Origin: Cafeteria roenbergensis
Lineage: Eukaryota > Sar > Bigyra > Bicosoecida > Cafeteriaceae
DNA length: 64,000 nt
NCBI GenBank assembly: GCA_008330645.1
Contig: VLTN01000007.1
Location: 496,001-560,000 of the forward strand
Direction: 5' to 3'
A model generated the notes under the pieces. It searched no databases and was not told the DNA's origin. It worked only from the letters and a program-made list of their open reading frames with translations. How positions within the stretch are numbered: position 1 is the first letter of the stretch; each line of letters opens with the position of its first letter. The translations under genes and the position numbers were made by a program. Below are positions 51,001-58,207 of this stretch, piece after piece.

Positions 51001-51705
51001 CTGCGTGTTGCGCGCCCTCCTTCGCTTGCGCTGCGGGGCCGGCCGCTGCTTCTTGGAGCCTGCCGGGCCCGCCGCAGGAGAGTGGGACGGGGCTCGGGAT
51101 GCAGAAGAGGAGGCGGATGTCCGCGCAGCGGAGGGGGCGCTGCTTGCCGGCGGGCGCTGCCGAGCCCGAGCCGCAGTGGGTGCGGCTGTCGCAGGAATCG
51201 CGGCGCCGGAACGTCCGGCTGCTGTTCGCCGCGGGGCCCTGGTCTCGTCTCGCAGGCGGAGGGAGAGGCCCTGTGCCGCCTCGGGCGAGCAAGGAACGGC
51301 CGTTGGCGAGAGAGCGGTCGAATTCCGGCCGGATGCCGGCGCGCTGGAGCGGCCTGCGGCCGCGCCAGAATTGCCGCGCGTTGGCTTCCTGCGAGACGAC
51401 TTGCCAGCGCCGCGAGGTGCGGCATCCTTGGCAGCCTCGCTCCCGGCAGGAGGGCCAATGCGCACGTGGACTTTGGCAATGGAAGGCGGGGCGCGGGGGG
51501 CGCTGCGCCCCAAGGACGCCGGGGGCGACGCCGCCTTGGTGTCTTGGTCGTGCGACGGGCGGGTCGCTTGCAGTGGCGCGAAGCCCGGCAGGCGGATGGA
51601 CACGCGGGCGGGCGACACGAACGGAAGGTCCGGCTCCGTGGGGGGAATGCCCCCTCGGGACGGCGGCGGGCTGCCAGTGCTTGGCTGGCGAGACGCTCGC
51701 GCCAT
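45040..51705 (-). CDS. Giant low-complexity protein, function unknown
   Basis: A 2221-residue single-exon frame from ATG at 51705 (MARASRQPSTGS). Almost the whole protein is Ala/Gly/Ser/Pro/Arg and predicted disordered by composition. Landmarks: an N-terminal piece PDLPFVSPARVSIRLPGFAPL and KVHVRIGPP; a run of 11 Glu near residue 575 coded by GAG repeats; GAGAGA repeats around 46260-46310; a semi-ordered acidic stretch near the end (HIDGLDTPMGVPTPLGG, FGGTAEFGRDFDDD); and a final FWARLGCACCGGGSS, whose clustered cysteines after an aromatic-basic pair could be palmitoylated. No enzymatic domain is visible. That this frame is the coding one is supported by its length and in-frame ATG, but a second same-strand frame of 844 codons overlaps it at 47166-49700. 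Introns cannot be excluded. Confidence 0.6.
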   Translation of the reverse strand: MARASRQPSTGSPPPSRGGIPPTEPDLPFVSPARVSIRLPGFAPLQATRPSHDQDTKAASPPASLGRSAPRAPPSIAKVHVRIGPPAGSEAAKDAAPRGAGKSSRRKPTRGNSGAAAGRSSAPASGRNSTALSPTAVPCSPEAAQGLSLRLRDETRAPRRTAAGRSGAAIPATAAPTAARARQRPPASSAPSAARTSASSSASRAPSHSPAAGPAGSKKQRPAPQRKRRRARNTQQQHADAAGAAGSATAAAAAAVSPGRQSRSRPSSGRPSSSGAAGSDSLRTPANSGAAPASGVARAGYGPADASSGRADWSAQSVAHSLGLAPTAASAPSGGGRYGHGGGGGGEASGGGGGGGLRSAAEAAEAALREAAGVLPPSPAAGGVTGGGGGGGHGQPWRLGAPAALPPPSPLGGSPRDRSPARQAAPAAHGRAGDGVMSSATTSASEAGSSPGRSWGIPSAADAALALARANASARPSLRGGGDSGGRVGGSDGARAGHAGAEQRGRNRAERSAAASRDWGGELVAEVEPAGAEAESAEHIVSGGLDGHDDGADVTARGGEHEAHSHRSGDGGAMAEEEEEEEEEEEDAPVGGVDPAAVAAALRELARHRAAADSATAATGVPAAGEHSDDLVALAAAASRQATGTAGPLSTSGQPAAAAVSSPDSPPRHGQSRGQRHGSAPRAAVAPDLEPASPPLLHVGGSGESDSPGAHLQASPRPAADSAVSAVAALAGGAASLSATVGAKPNGAPPLAGQAGAYGHRRHKSGSAASSSQARGTGRALSEGGWSGPTRSTGRAASSGQAASRGRGSRTGRHRHLRSTSGAGSSASKGRGSGAKSRSRPGAGGDAGAAAARWPPQAPAGPPQPTSISGASGASRGPSASKSGGGSGRAAGFRAARGGAAGGAAAGPAGTSNDGVDHGQASEGSDGSNESWLDGGADIGPRIMPTSPPPVHGIIGARDGYSTGFDRSGAREGTLSNGLARRRSGGPRGQGAMRLRSRSTAGSGSEGRGSRLGRPDRPEGFAPGPGSARHLDQQAGGYAPDAAPRPAARLGYGGWPSSRSEGGRSSQAGSRGSGRRQPPPPPAAVASRRARPNAPAAPGDRHGSAAGRRTGAPGRPGAPVSPPRARAGRGRGVAPRSVASRAVKPAGSSAPASPQPRPTAVARAAARRSAAMARPSNVGSRAGNSGRRSAAPAPAQGPGPGPKPGASKSGRAHGPRSSAASSVAGARRAGRAASSVFSGGADMPPVALGAASPADGGSPRGGWRASRLEGGGAGASRGRSLGPEAGGSRGEFGLRHATPAHAAAGAGAGSGYASRTAALSSGRPSRAGSRVGSRAVSRVGSRPAGQGTGGYARQHRASAASSGTGAAGGGRYAAPRGVSPSRSPSRRGGDWRAAAPAGGGPTVDSTAASRAQRGESPAAAADAGGGATAAAQALAGPAGGAVAAATAGAPPADSQQPPAPNAPPADGWELPACVGPSHSGRYRQTSGSVEPPRPPHRSLEAAGRLSSMPVPAVASGGTYASAARAAAGPSAGAGTGQPHDGVLQPQTGLHARAASRSRGAPPRLAQPPSPSRQASASKDTSPRRGPQSPPVSPNRSSPRRTLSVPQSRESMWGGASHTPRGTLGPAAPSGAAATAAAAGGGAAGGSGPASSHAASTAGSAGPTGAVVSGAGAGGGGGGGVGYAAKHARRRVRGKTPHLGRSGSAASIAAQSASAAPAAAPPTVRGEHDAHPGEVEIAAPAAAPGHAAGAMGGGVAIRPGTRLAGKGAAPGAGERSGSASAAGRSAAESVAAPAASAAAGTGAGAGAGAGAGAGAAGAGAARWELAAGHPSADAGHGIGQRGRASGAPRALDDVMRRGSDADSPPGTSSPASGASPGAVSSPAGRSAAPTSSSGAGPGTAGGVAGHSPASPPGAARGGVGSVPEPSLRSGRVDSAGAVAGTGGPSAPAAGARGRAGSGSGADGVDRASGADGRPQVVIRSPVHSPDGRRRLTRIRPESCAPGDADTPGLHIDGLDTPMGVPTPLGGRRRNLSSFGGTAEFGRDFDDDGAATAAGGIGSSAEDASQLGSDLGITRSTDEDGDNLEAGGRGAGAGAQPAAGHGGQSTDAQRPGEWREAEPERQGGAAVRARVDAGSAGGAGAGSAEPSVAPAGGEAGAPAAGPDLNAQPGSRTASAQGVGDGAEAGATAPPPPVVAKGFWARLGCACCGGGSSAPAATRPVAQA
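49946..49981. repeat. (CTC)n/(GAG)n trinucleotide run
   Basis: Eleven to twelve CTC units on the plus strand, coding polyglutamate on the minus strand within the giant gene. Confidence 0.9.
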
Positions 51706-52160
51706 CTGCAAACGGGGCAAGACACGAGAACGCGAGGCCGGCGGCAGGTGGCTGTGGTGAGCGGCACCGGCGGTGCTGAGCGGGACACGCGGCACCGTGA
51801 GAGTCGCCGGCGATAACGAGTCGGAAGCCGCAAGGGTCAGAAACGGCGACGGCGGCCGCAGCGCGCGGAAAACGGCGGTGGCGCGCAACCCGGAGGGCGT
51901 GCAATCGCTGGGAGAGAGTCGCGAGGCCTGCTCGGCCCGGGATTGGGCCCGCGGGGCGCGGCGCCGGCGCCCAGCTTGCAGCTGCTCACCGCGGCTTCAG
52001 TGACTTGGGCCGTCGTCCCGGTGTCACTCGCACGCTGGGCCGTCCTGCCCGGCGGCGCTGCTGTGTCCGGGCCGACGGCCGCAATGGCCAGCGGGCGGCC
52101 AGCAGCGCCGGCTCTGCCGCCGCGCCTCGCTGCTCGAGGAGGGCCACCCGCCCTGCAGCC
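51706..52160. promoter_or_regulatory. Divergent region, giant gene / RRP4
   Basis: 455 bp between start codons. No recognisable promoter element; no other feature. Confidence 0.4.
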
Positions 52161-53382
52161 ATGGACGGTCCGGGGATGGAGACCGATGCGGGGCTCGCCG
52201 AGGCGCTCACGGACAATGTGATTGTGACCCCTGGCGACGTGATTTGTCGGTCGGCCGGATTCGTGCGGTGAGCCCGGCCAGAAGGCGGCCTTTGCGCGAT
52301 TGCAAGCGCCGCCGCGAGGGCGGCCAGCCACAGCGCGCGCGAGGCCCTTCGCCTGGTGTGCCCCGAGCTTGCGTGGCGCTCACTCCCGTCCCCCCGTGCG
52401 CTGCCGCAGGGGCCACGGAACGTTCGTGCGGGAAGCCATGCTTGTCGCGAGCGTCGCCGGCGTTGTGCACCGCGTAAACCGCGTGGTGTCCGTTCGCCCC
52501 GTCGGCTCACGGTACGTGGGCGAAGTCGGTGATGTTGTTGTCGGGCGCGTCACAGAGGTCGCGGCGAAGCGCTGGCGCGTGGACGTGCGCGGTCGCCAGG
52601 ACGCGGTGCTGCTGCTGTCAGGGCTGCACATGGGGGAGGGCACGCAGCGGCGCATGACGGCCGAGGACCAGCTGGGCATGCGCAAGCACCTCCAGGAGGG
52701 CGACCTCGTGTGCGCGGACGTGCACACGTTTTTCAGCGACGGCGGGATGTCGCTTCACGCCCGCTCTGCACAGTACGGCAAGCTGCAGAATGGCTGCGCG
52801 GTGTCCGTGCCGCCCTTCCTCATCCAGCGGCTCGCAGCGCACTTTGTTACTCTGCCGTGCGGCGTGGACATCGTGGTGGGCATGAACGGCGTGATCTGGG
52901 TGGCAGAGAGCGTCTCTGACGAGGAACTGGAGGCGGCAGCGGCGGCGGAGGAGGCCGCCGCTCGGGCAGGATCCTCCTCCTCCTCCTCCTCGTTTGCGGC
53001 CACCCACCGCTCCAGGGGTCTCAGCTCTGCGGCAAAGGCCTCGCTTCGCCGCCGAGTCGCGGCTGAGCGCGAAGTCACAGCGGAAGCGAGGCGCCGCGTC
53101 GCCCGCGTGCGGGCTTGCATCGCAGCTCTGGGCTGGGCGCTGCTGGCAGTCACGCCCGCCCACATCATGGCTCTGTACTCCAGCGCTGAGGCTGCGGGCA
53201 CGCCGCTCGTCTCGCTCTCCGACCCGGCGGTGATGGCTGAGCTGGTGCGCGGCCTGGGCGAGGAGGAAGAGGAGGACGAAGACGAGGACGAGAGCGGGGC
53301 AGCGGCTGCTGCAGGTGCGGATGCGGAGTTCGACAGCGCAAGCGTGCCTGCGCCCGTTGTCAAGGTGGCGGCCGCGCTCTGA
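52161..53382 (+). CDS. RRP4: Exosome complex RNA-binding subunit RRP4
   Basis: Cap subunit of the RNA exosome (EXOSC2/Rrp4), which feeds RNA to the 3'-5' nuclease in nucleus and cytoplasm. Exon 1 52161-52267 (MDGPGMETDAG...), intron 52268-52409 (142 bp, gtgagc...gccgcag, phase 2), exon 2 52410-53382; 359 aa. The splice rebuilds the hallmark VTPGDVICRSAGFVRGHGT. The S1 domain follows (YVGEVGDVVVGRVTEV, WRVDVRGRQDAVL), then the KH-type region (CAVSVPPFLIQRLAAHF, GVDIVVGMNGVIWV). The C terminus is extended by an Ala/Ser/Glu-rich stretch, a helix and an acidic tail (EEEEEDEDEDES) not typical of the family. A Ser run near 52974-52991 is coded by TCC repeats. Confidence 0.94.
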
Positions 53383-53726
53383 CCTGGCCTGCAGAGCCGA
53401 ATGACTGTGCGCACGCGGCTGGCTCCGGGCCCGGGCGCGTCCCTGAGGTCATTCCGACGTGTGGGCATGGGCATGCGCGTGTGCATGTGCGTGTGCATGT
53501 ATGTGGGGGGGGGGGGGGAGGGGGGTCTGCCTTTTTGCGTGAGCCGCGCCTCTCGCAAGGTGGAAACTGGGTGCGTATAGCTTGGGCCGGAGATCGAGAC
53601 CCGCCGTTCCGGATGGCCACTCAGCGCAATCCACATGCCCAGCCATGCCAAGCGGCTGGCCGCGGGCAGGCAGATGCAGAGCCGTGCGCGAGGGGCGCGC
53701 CTCCGTCAACCGCCGCGCGTCGCCGC
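53383..53726. other. Convergent gap with TG-rich stretch and G14 run
   Basis: About 340 bp containing a TG/CATG-rich stretch (about 53458-53504) that ends in a run of 14 G (about 53505-53518). No gene seen. Confidence 0.55.
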
Positions 53727-55169
53727 TCACGTGCCTGGCACGCCATCGAAGGGCCCCACAGCGCTGCCTAGGGCCACCCGAGTTCGCACCACCCCGCTCC
53801 TGCCGCTGGCCGCCCCGCGCGCCACAGCGCCGCCGTCCGCCTTCGACTCGGCCCGGCTGCCCGCCCGTGCCGCGCCGCGCCCCCCTGGCGAGCGCAGCGG
53901 GCCGTCGCGGTGGCCACCTCCGTCCCCTCCGTCGCCAGCGTCGCCCACCTCCTCCGCCTCGCGCGGGGAGCCGAAGATTGTCCGGTGAAGCGCCTCCAGC
54001 ACGAGGTCGTCCGACAGCAGGCGCTGCACGACAAGCCGCTTATCAGAGCCGTCCAGGTCGCTGGCAGCTGCACCGCGGGCGGCGCCAGCACGCCGCGAGG
54101 CAGCGGCGCCCGCGCCGCCGGCGCCGCTGCCCCCGGCCGCACGCCGCTTGCGTTCCTGCCTCCGCACCTCGCTGACGCACTCCGCCAGCACGGCCTGGAG
54201 GGCGCGACGCTCGCTGGACTCCGCCTCCGCTGCCACGCGCTGCCGCCTCGTCTTCGTCCGCTCGGCACTGAGTTGCGCCGTCAGCCGGGCCACCTGGGCC
54301 TCCAGCCTCGCGACCGTGCCCGCGGACGGCGCGCCCGCCTGCCCGCCCCTCGCGCTGCCACCCGCTGCCACCCCTTCACCTGGGCCGCCCGGCCGGCGCG
54401 CGTGCCCCAGCGGGGACGCGAAGTCGCCCGCTTGCTCGAGCATGCCCGAAGACCCGGCCATCCCGCCGTCGACGTCCTCCCCAAGGGTGATGAAGGGGCC
54501 CCTGCTGGCGGGCCCCTGGTCTGCCCGCTCCCTCGCCCCGAGCGGCGGCAGCGTCGCAGCGCCCCCTCCCCCGAAGAAGCCTCTGTGGTCGCCGCCTCCG
54601 CCTCTGCCGGACTCGTCGGCCCCGTCAAGCGGCGCCGGCAGGGACGCCGCTGAGGGCTCGGTCATCCGCAGCTCCAGCTCTGCCCGCAGCAGCTTGTTGT
54701 CCTTCTTGGCTGCCTTGAGCTGCCGGCTGAGCCACTGCCGGTCCTCCTCCACTGCGCCCAGGCGCTCCCGCAAGGCTGTCACGTCGCGCTTTAGGGCAGT
54801 TGTGAACTTGTTCAGGCGCAGGGCCTCCTTGCGGAACCAGGCGCACTCCTCGGTCAGTCGCTGCATCCGCTGGTCTCGCTCCTGGCGCAAGCGCGCCGCG
54901 TCGGCCTTGTCCTTCCAGGTTTGCAGCTCCCGCTGCACGCTGTACATGTGCCCTCGATACGCTGACAGGAACTCTTGCTCTTGCTTGTGCAGGACGCGGC
55001 TCACTTTGGAGTTGAGGGTGACCACAACATCAGAGAGCTGCTCGTGGAGCTCGCGAACCCGCCCCATGGACTCGGGCTCCGCCACCACACGGTCGCCCTC
55101 ATCGTTGATCGCTGTCAGACGAAAGGCCCCCGCGCCGTCGGCTTTGCCTGCAGCCGCTCCGTCGGCCAT
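53727..55169 (-). CDS. Conserved-looking coiled-coil protein
   Basis: 480 aa, single exon, ATG at 55169 (MADGAAAGKADGAG). Residues ~40-170 form a continuous coiled coil with an unusual fixed pattern (ECAWFRKEALRLNKF, RERLGAVEEDRQWLSRQLK, KKDNKLLRAELEL). After a Gly/Pro linker a second helix runs from about 285 to 345 (VARLEAQVARLTAQLSAER), and a short helical block near 385-405 (DKRLVVQRLLSDDLVLEALHRTIFG) precedes a disordered tail. The WFR.EAL.L and DRQWLSRQLK patterns remind me of conserved ciliary/basal-body coiled-coil proteins, but I cannot name the family, so a flagellar role is only a suggestion. It is convergent with RRP4 and divergent from the Cds1 gene. Confidence 0.7.
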   Translation of the reverse strand: MADGAAAGKADGAGAFRLTAINDEGDRVVAEPESMGRVRELHEQLSDVVVTLNSKVSRVLHKQEQEFLSAYRGHMYSVQRELQTWKDKADAARLRQERDQRMQRLTEECAWFRKEALRLNKFTTALKRDVTALRERLGAVEEDRQWLSRQLKAAKKDNKLLRAELELRMTEPSAASLPAPLDGADESGRGGGGDHRGFFGGGGAATLPPLGARERADQGPASRGPFITLGEDVDGGMAGSSGMLEQAGDFASPLGHARRPGGPGEGVAAGGSARGGQAGAPSAGTVARLEAQVARLTAQLSAERTKTRRQRVAAEAESSERRALQAVLAECVSEVRRQERKRRAAGGSGAGGAGAAASRRAGAARGAAASDLDGSDKRLVVQRLLSDDLVLEALHRTIFGSPREAEEVGDAGDGGDGGGHRDGPLRSPGGRGAARAGSRAESKADGGAVARGAASGRSGVVRTRVALGSAVGPFDGVPGT

Positions 55170-55509
55170 GGTTGCGGCCTGCGGAACTCAGTCGCGACCG
55201 CGCGAAAACGCGCCGGCGCCTCAACGCCAAGCTGGCAAGGGGCTGGCGCGCACGGCTCCTCTCGGGACGAAAGCACGCGGCCTGCGGTGACCTTCTGCCG
55301 CCAGTCTGGCGGCTGGAGCCCGGCCCGCCCGCGCAGCGAGTGGCGCCGTCTCCGGCAGGGCAACCAAACGCCTCTCTCGACGGCCCCCTGCGCAGGGCTC
55401 TGCCGGCCTTGCCTGCCGCGGACAGACTTGTCGCGCTGGGACCCCACAAGGCGGAGAAGTGCCGGCGGCAACCGCGCTCGCAGGCAAGCAACTCTCGTGC
55501 GATCCACCC
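55170..55509. promoter_or_regulatory. Divergent region, coiled-coil gene / Cds1
   Basis: 340 bp between start codons. No motif stands out. Confidence 0.4.
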
Positions 55510-57409
55510 ATGGTCGGCCCGGGCGGCAAGGCCGCGGCAAAGGGCGATCCGAGGCGCGGCCCCGGCGCAGACGACGCCCCTCCGGGGCTTCGGAGGCGAC
55601 ACAACGCCGCCGAGGCCGAAGACTCGGACACATCCGATGTGAGGGGCACAGCTGCGATGCGGCGCAAGTTTTTGCGGCGCCCCGAGAATCCCGAGTCCTC
55701 GGCGGGCCGCAAGGAGCAAAGCGGGGCAGCTGCTCCAGAACTTGCTCCGGAGAAATTCGCTTGCAACGCGTCCCCCGCGCCCCAGCCTCTTCGGCCGACC
55801 AGGCCGCCATGGTTGTGGGCAATGGTGTGCTCTCTTTTGGACCATTGCGTGTTGCCCCCACTCGCTTCTGTCCGAGAATCGCAGGTGAGCACCGACTCAG
55901 CTCCGACCCCGAAGCCCCAGGTTCTCGTCGCCGCCCAGGTGAGAGCCTGCTTGAGCCGCTTGCTCGGCGTTGCCGCGAGCGACGCGCCTCGTCCGGGGTG
56001 TATGTGTGTGTGTGTGTGTTTGCTCGCAAATGCGGCCTCGTTTGCCCCGACTGCTGGAGCAACACAACCCGATCTCGCCGCAGCATTGCGGGCGGATCGA
56101 CACTCTCGGCGCTGGTTCCGCAGCCGGCCCGTCGCCCCTTTGCTTCCACCCCGCTGCCCCCTTCCCCCTTCCCTCCGGCCACCACTCCTTCGCGCCCGCC
56201 CGCCTGACCGCTGGCCCGCAGCCCCGCGATGAGGACTTCTGGCGCAAGTGGAATGTCCGGGCGTCAGTGGCGCTCATCCTGGTCATCGCCGCGCTCGCGC
56301 TGGCCTACTGGGGTCGGCACACGGGGGTCAGCATCCTCATTCTCTTCGTGCAAGGCAACGTGTACCGCGAGCTCGTGCTGATCAACATCAGGCGGCACGA
56401 GGAGAAGCGCCTCCCAACGTTCAAGCTCTTCTACTACTACTGGTTCATCGTCGTGGCTTTCTTCGCGTACGGGCAGCTGTTCCGCGAGCACCTGCAGCCC
56501 ATGTCCCAGTGGCCCGTGGCCGTGCGGTACCTGATGGCGAACCACGTGTTCGTCTCCTTCTGGCTCTACGTCGCGGGCTTCGTCGCCTTCGTGCTGTCTC
56601 TGGTGCGGCGCAAGTACTACGCGTACCAGTTCTCCCAGTTCGCGTACTGCCACATGGCGCTGCTTGTGGTTGTGGTGCAGTCCACGCTGCTGGCGTCCAA
56701 CGTGTACCACGGCCTCATTTGGTTCGTCATGCCCTGCGGGATGGTGGCCTGCAACGACTGCTTCGCCTACATCTGCGGCGTGTGGTGCGGCCGCACGCCG
56801 CTCATCAAGCTCTCCCCAAAGAAGACGGTGGAAGGGTTCGTGGGCGCCTTCGTGGCCACCCTGGTCTGGGCCTTTTGGTTCTGCAAGCTCCTCGAGTCCA
56901 CTACGGCGTGGGACGTCGACCGCCTCATGGTCTGCCCGCAGTCCGGGTTCCGCTGGGCAGTCCCGGAGTGCGACGTGTCCAAGGTGCGGGGCGGGGTCCA
57001 CGTCGGCGTGCCCGTGACAGCTTGGTTTGAGTACGCCGGGGTCGCCGTGGGCGACTCCCTTCCCCCCTGGCTCGCGGAGCACACTGTGTCGCCGTTCCAG
57101 CTGCACTGCATTGTGATGGCAATCTTTGCCTCGTCGGTCGCGCCCTTTGGCGGGTTCTTCGCCTCGGGCTTTAAGCGCGCGATTGGCGAAAAGGACTTTG
57201 GCTCCGCCATCCCTGGTCACGGCGGCTGGACCGATCGCATGGACTGTCAGATCGTCATGGGGACGTTCGCGTATATGTACCTTCACTACGTCATCCTGGA
57301 CCCAAGGCTGTCCCCTGCGGACATTACCGCTCACGCACTCGCAATGGACCCAGGGCACCGGCGAACTCTCATGGAGGCGCTGTCAGCTAGCTTGTCCGGC
57401 ACTGCCTAG
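55510..57409 (+). CDS. Phosphatidate cytidylyltransferase (CDP-diacylglycerol synthase)
   Basis: Makes CDP-diacylglycerol from phosphatidate and CTP in the ER membrane, the precursor of phosphatidylinositol and related lipids. Preferred model: exon 1 55510-55638 (acidic, ending EAEDSDTSD), intron 55639-56221 (583 bp), exon 2 56222-57409; 438 aa, the usual eukaryotic Cds1 size. Exon 2 begins PRDEDFWRKWNVRAS, then at least seven membrane segments (ASVALILVIAALALAYWG and onward), the metal-site region CNDCFAYICG and SPKKTVEGFVGA, and the full family signature in two parts, SGFKRAIGEKDFGSAIPG and HGGWTDRMD. The catalytic domain is complete. Two further donors (GTGAGC after 55884, GTGAGA after 55938) are in the same phase, so longer N-terminal variants are possible. 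A TG microsatellite lies inside the intron. Confidence 0.92.
55998..56020. repeat. TG microsatellite in Cds1 intron
   Basis: About ten TG units following GTATG, within the inferred 583-bp intron. Confidence 0.85.
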
Positions 57410-57692
57410 GCCCGGCGCTGCCCCGTGCCGCTCCGGTCCGCCGCGAGATGCCCGCTGCTTGGGCAAGCGGCTGTGAGGAACAGAGTGCCGTGGTTCGATT
57501 GGTTTTGCTTTGTGTGGCCCAACTCGGGGGGGCACGGTCGAGGCCGAGAGAGCATGATTGTTCGCGCACGATCAACGATGGCTGTCGCCCCGTTCATTGG
57601 CGACCCCTCGAGTCGAAACGCACCCCGCAGAAGAGGAAGCGACGAAGCGACGCGAGTTGCGAAAACCAAGCAGCGGCGAAAACCGAAAGCCG

Positions 57693-57974
57693 TCAGCCGA
57701 AATTCGAGATGCTCTCGACCAAGCCCTCAGCGCTGACGATAACGTTGGCCCGGAGCGGCCTCAAGTCGCGGGTCACCGGGAACCGCTCCAGCTCCTCGGA
57801 ACCAGCCACGCGGCGGCCGACCATGCGCACCTCGGCGCGCTGCGAGATGGCCTGCTTGATGGCCACGTTCGCCTCCTCAAGCGTCTTTCCCGCGATGGCA
57901 GCGAGAACCGTCGCCACCTGCTCCGGCGTGGGACCCATGGGAAGCCTGCGCCTCGGCGCTTCAGCGTGGGCCAT
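57693..57974 (-). CDS. Potato-inhibitor-I/eglin-like serine protease inhibitor
   Basis: 93 aa, single exon, ATG at 57974. The order matches the small I13 family: a helix after AGKTLEEANVAIKQAI (compare GKT.EEA...I), strand EVRMVGRRVAG, the reactive-site loop FPVTRDLRPLRANVIV (compare PVT-x-D-x-R-x-x-R-V-R-V), then SAEGLVESISNFG with the near-terminal Gly. In eglin c the residue before Asp in this motif is P1; here it is Arg, which predicts inhibition of trypsin-like proteases. The two loop-supporting arginines are present. There is no signal peptide, no cysteine, and an N-terminal extension of ~20 residues, so the target would be intracellular. The first Trp of the family (W..LVG) is missing. 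The similarity is by pattern and the function is inferred. Confidence 0.58.
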   Translation of the reverse strand: MAHAEAPRRRLPMGPTPEQVATVLAAIAGKTLEEANVAIKQAISQRAEVRMVGRRVAGSEELERFPVTRDLRPLRANVIVSAEGLVESISNFG

Positions 57975-58207
57975 GGCTTGCAGCTCGCACCGGAGGCGCG
58001 GAGTGCGGGGGCGGCACGCTCGGCTGCACTTGCTGTTGTTGAAGCCGCGAGCTGCTCTGCAGGGCGCTGGTGTGTGTCGTCTCTGCTGGGTGTGCTGGTA
58101 GGCGGCGCGCGGGCCGGGGGGGGGGTGGAAACGCCCTGCGGCTTGTCAGCCGCCGCCCTTGACATGGAGTTGCAAAACGAATGACGTCCATCACACACCC
58201 TGGCAGA

